Shown here: one piece after another, positions 62,778-64,000 of the stretch | Layout: every line of letters starts with the position of its first letter | Numbering within the stretch: position 1 is the stretch's first letter | Assembly: GCF_001636055.1 (NCBI RefSeq) | Contig: NZ_CP011789.1 | Span: forward strand, 248,001 to 312,000 | Reading direction: 5' to 3' | DNA from: Pseudomonas putida | GTDB taxonomy: Bacteria > Pseudomonadota > Gammaproteobacteria > Pseudomonadales > Pseudomonadaceae | Length of the DNA: 64,000 bases | Program-made: the position numbers and the translations under genes | Notes under the pieces: generated by a model | Told to the model about the DNA's origin: nothing | Databases searched by the model: none | Seen by the model: only the letters and a program-made list of their open reading frames with translations

Positions 62778-64000
62778 ATGCACAAAGAAACCGAACTCAA
62801 GCTCCGCGCCAGCCGCGAGACCCTTGCCGCCCTGCGCGAGCACCCCTTGCTGAAGAAGCGCAACAAGTCCGGCTGGCAGACCCGCGAACTGCTCAACCAG
62901 TACTTCGACACCCCCGACCGCGAGCTCTCTGCAGCCCGCGTCGCCCTGCGCCTGCGCCGCGACGGCGAGGTCATCATCCAGACCCTCAAGTGCCGTGGGC
63001 AGAGCGTTGCCGGCCTGTCCGAACGCAACGAGTACGAGTGGTACCTGGACAAGGTCAAGCTGGACCTGAAGAAACTCGACGCCAGCTGCTGGCCCGAGCA
63101 ATTGGCCGAGCTGGACAAGAAGACCATCAAGCCATTGTTCACCACCGATTTCACCCGCGAATACGCCGAGATCTCCTGGGGTCGCGGCAAGGCCAAGGTG
63201 GTGATCGAAGCCGCGCTCGACCAAGGCTTCGTCATTGCCGGCAAACGCAAGGAAGAAATCTGCGAGCTCGAGCTGGAGCTGCGTGAAGGCGCCCCCGAAG
63301 CCCTGCTGGAGCTGGCTGCCGAGCTCTCCGCCACGCTGGCCCTGATGCCCTGCGACATCAGCAAGGCCGAGCGCGGCTACCGCCTGCTCGAGCCAGATAG
63401 CTACGAGTTGAGCCTGCCACACACCGAGCTGGACGCCGAAATGGCCGTGGATGACGCCTACGCCGCGCTCGCCTGGCAACTGCTGGGCAGCAGCCAGCGC
63501 CTGGCAGAACAGTACCGTCATAACGGCCACTGGCGCCTGCTGCAGGAATGGGTGCAGTGCCTGGCAGAGCTGCGCGCCCTCACCAGCAGCCTGGGCCAGG
63601 CCGCGCCACGAGCTACCACCCGAGACCTGCGCGCCCGCCTCGACGCCCTGCTCGAAGACTGGCGCCCGCTGGTACAGGCCGGCAACGAGGACGAAGACAT
63701 CCGCCGCGCCGCGCCCGAGCAGTTCGCCGAAGAGCTGGAAGACACCCGCTGGGGCCAGTTCTCCCTGGAAACCTCGCGCTGGCTGCTGGCGCGCGCCTGG
63801 ACCGTGGAGCGCAAGGGCCGCGGCGAGCGCCAGGGCAAGGCGCAACTGGCCAGCTGGCTGCACCACCAGCTGGGTGAAGAAGGCCGCGCGCTGAAACTGC
63901 CGCTGTACACCCAGCGCCCAGAGGATCTGGGTGAGCAGTTGCCGCGCATCGAGCAGTTGCTGACCTGGCTGCACCACGCCCGCCAGGTGCTGGAAGTGCC
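62778..64000 (+). CDS. CYTH-CHAD domain protein (inorganic triphosphatase-like), 3' end outside the window
   Basis: 407 codons visible, open at the right edge. CYTH signature ETELKLRA (residues 4-11), then FDTPDRELSAARVALRLRR, IIQTLKCRG and ELELELREG of the tunnel fold. A helical, His/Arg-rich CHAD domain begins at about residue 215. CYTH proteins of this type hydrolyse tripolyphosphate, and CHAD domains bind polyphosphate. Divergent from argE. Confidence 0.9.
   Translation, partial: MHKETELKLRASRETLAALREHPLLKKRNKSGWQTRELLNQYFDTPDRELSAARVALRLRRDGEVIIQTLKCRGQSVAGLSERNEYEWYLDKVKLDLKKLDASCWPEQLAELDKKTIKPLFTTDFTREYAEISWGRGKAKVVIEAALDQGFVIAGKRKEEICELELELREGAPEALLELAAELSATLALMPCDISKAERGYRLLEPDSYELSLPHTELDAEMAVDDAYAALAWQLLGSSQRLAEQYRHNGHWRLLQEWVQCLAELRALTSSLGQAAPRATTRDLRARLDALLEDWRPLVQAGNEDEDIRRAAPEQFAEELEDTRWGQFSLETSRWLLARAWTVERKGRGERQGKAQLASWLHHQLGEEGRALKLPLYTQRPEDLGEQLPRIEQLLTWLHHARQVLEV

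Overview
The window is high-GC, densely coded gamma-proteobacterial chromosome. It looks like a member of the Pseudomonas putida group. The evidence is the familiar neighbourhoods (cadA/cadR-thyA-lgt, ptsP-rppH, ilvA/rpiA, serA, cysATW-sbp-oscA, the spu polyamine locus, argA-argE) and more than a dozen copies of the short REP palindrome (GCGGG...CCCGC with a flanking TGTAGGAG arm) that is typical of that group. I found no rRNA, tRNA, CRISPR array, prophage or classical insertion sequence. The only transposase-like gene is a REP-associated tyrosine transposase at 49.1 kb.

Layout. 1-2.9 kb: part of an ABC transporter of the 2-aminoethylphosphonate type with a LysR regulator. 2.9-5.7 kb: Zn/Cd export ATPase and its MerR-type regulator CadR, with a readable divergent operator. 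5.8-21.5 kb: housekeeping genes (thyA, lgt, a TSUP permease, an NRDE protein, ptsP-rppH, a HAD phosphatase, ilvA, rpiA), two tandem SdiA-regulated-domain paralogs, and serA divergent from a D-2-hydroxyglutarate dehydrogenase/FAH-family pair. 21.6-30.6 kb: a run of small envelope, hydrolase and conserved unknown genes, including a TudS/DUF523 protein, a 2OG-Fe(II) oxygenase, a penicillin-acylase-type hydrolase and a substrate-binding protein that has lost one lobe.

30.7-43.4 kb is the most coherent accessory block and reads as a sulfur-starvation island. It holds an amino-acid-type ABC importer, an orphan MetQ-like binding protein, a sigma-54 activator-like protein without GAFTGA motif or DNA-binding domain, an RBBP9-type hydrolase, a complete TonB-ExbB-ExbD system, the sulfate importer CysATW/Sbp, and OscA. 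Several of these proteins are nearly free of Met and Cys, and their promoters are AT-rich with recurring TAAAGGnAT elements. I propose the Ton system here is dedicated to sulfur acquisition. This is the best candidate for an under-described system in the window.

43.6-49.6 kb: an RND efflux operon with two adaptor genes (TriABC-like), then the REP/RAYT unit. 49.6-60 kb: polyamine uptake and catabolism (spuFGH permease/ATPase, binding proteins SpuD and SpuE, aminotransferase SpuC, two gamma-glutamylpolyamine synthetases SpuB and SpuI). 60.1-64 kb: arginine biosynthesis (argA, argE) and the start of a CYTH-CHAD protein. Polyamine catabolism and arginine synthesis lie side by side. The sulfur island has its own transport and regulatory genes.
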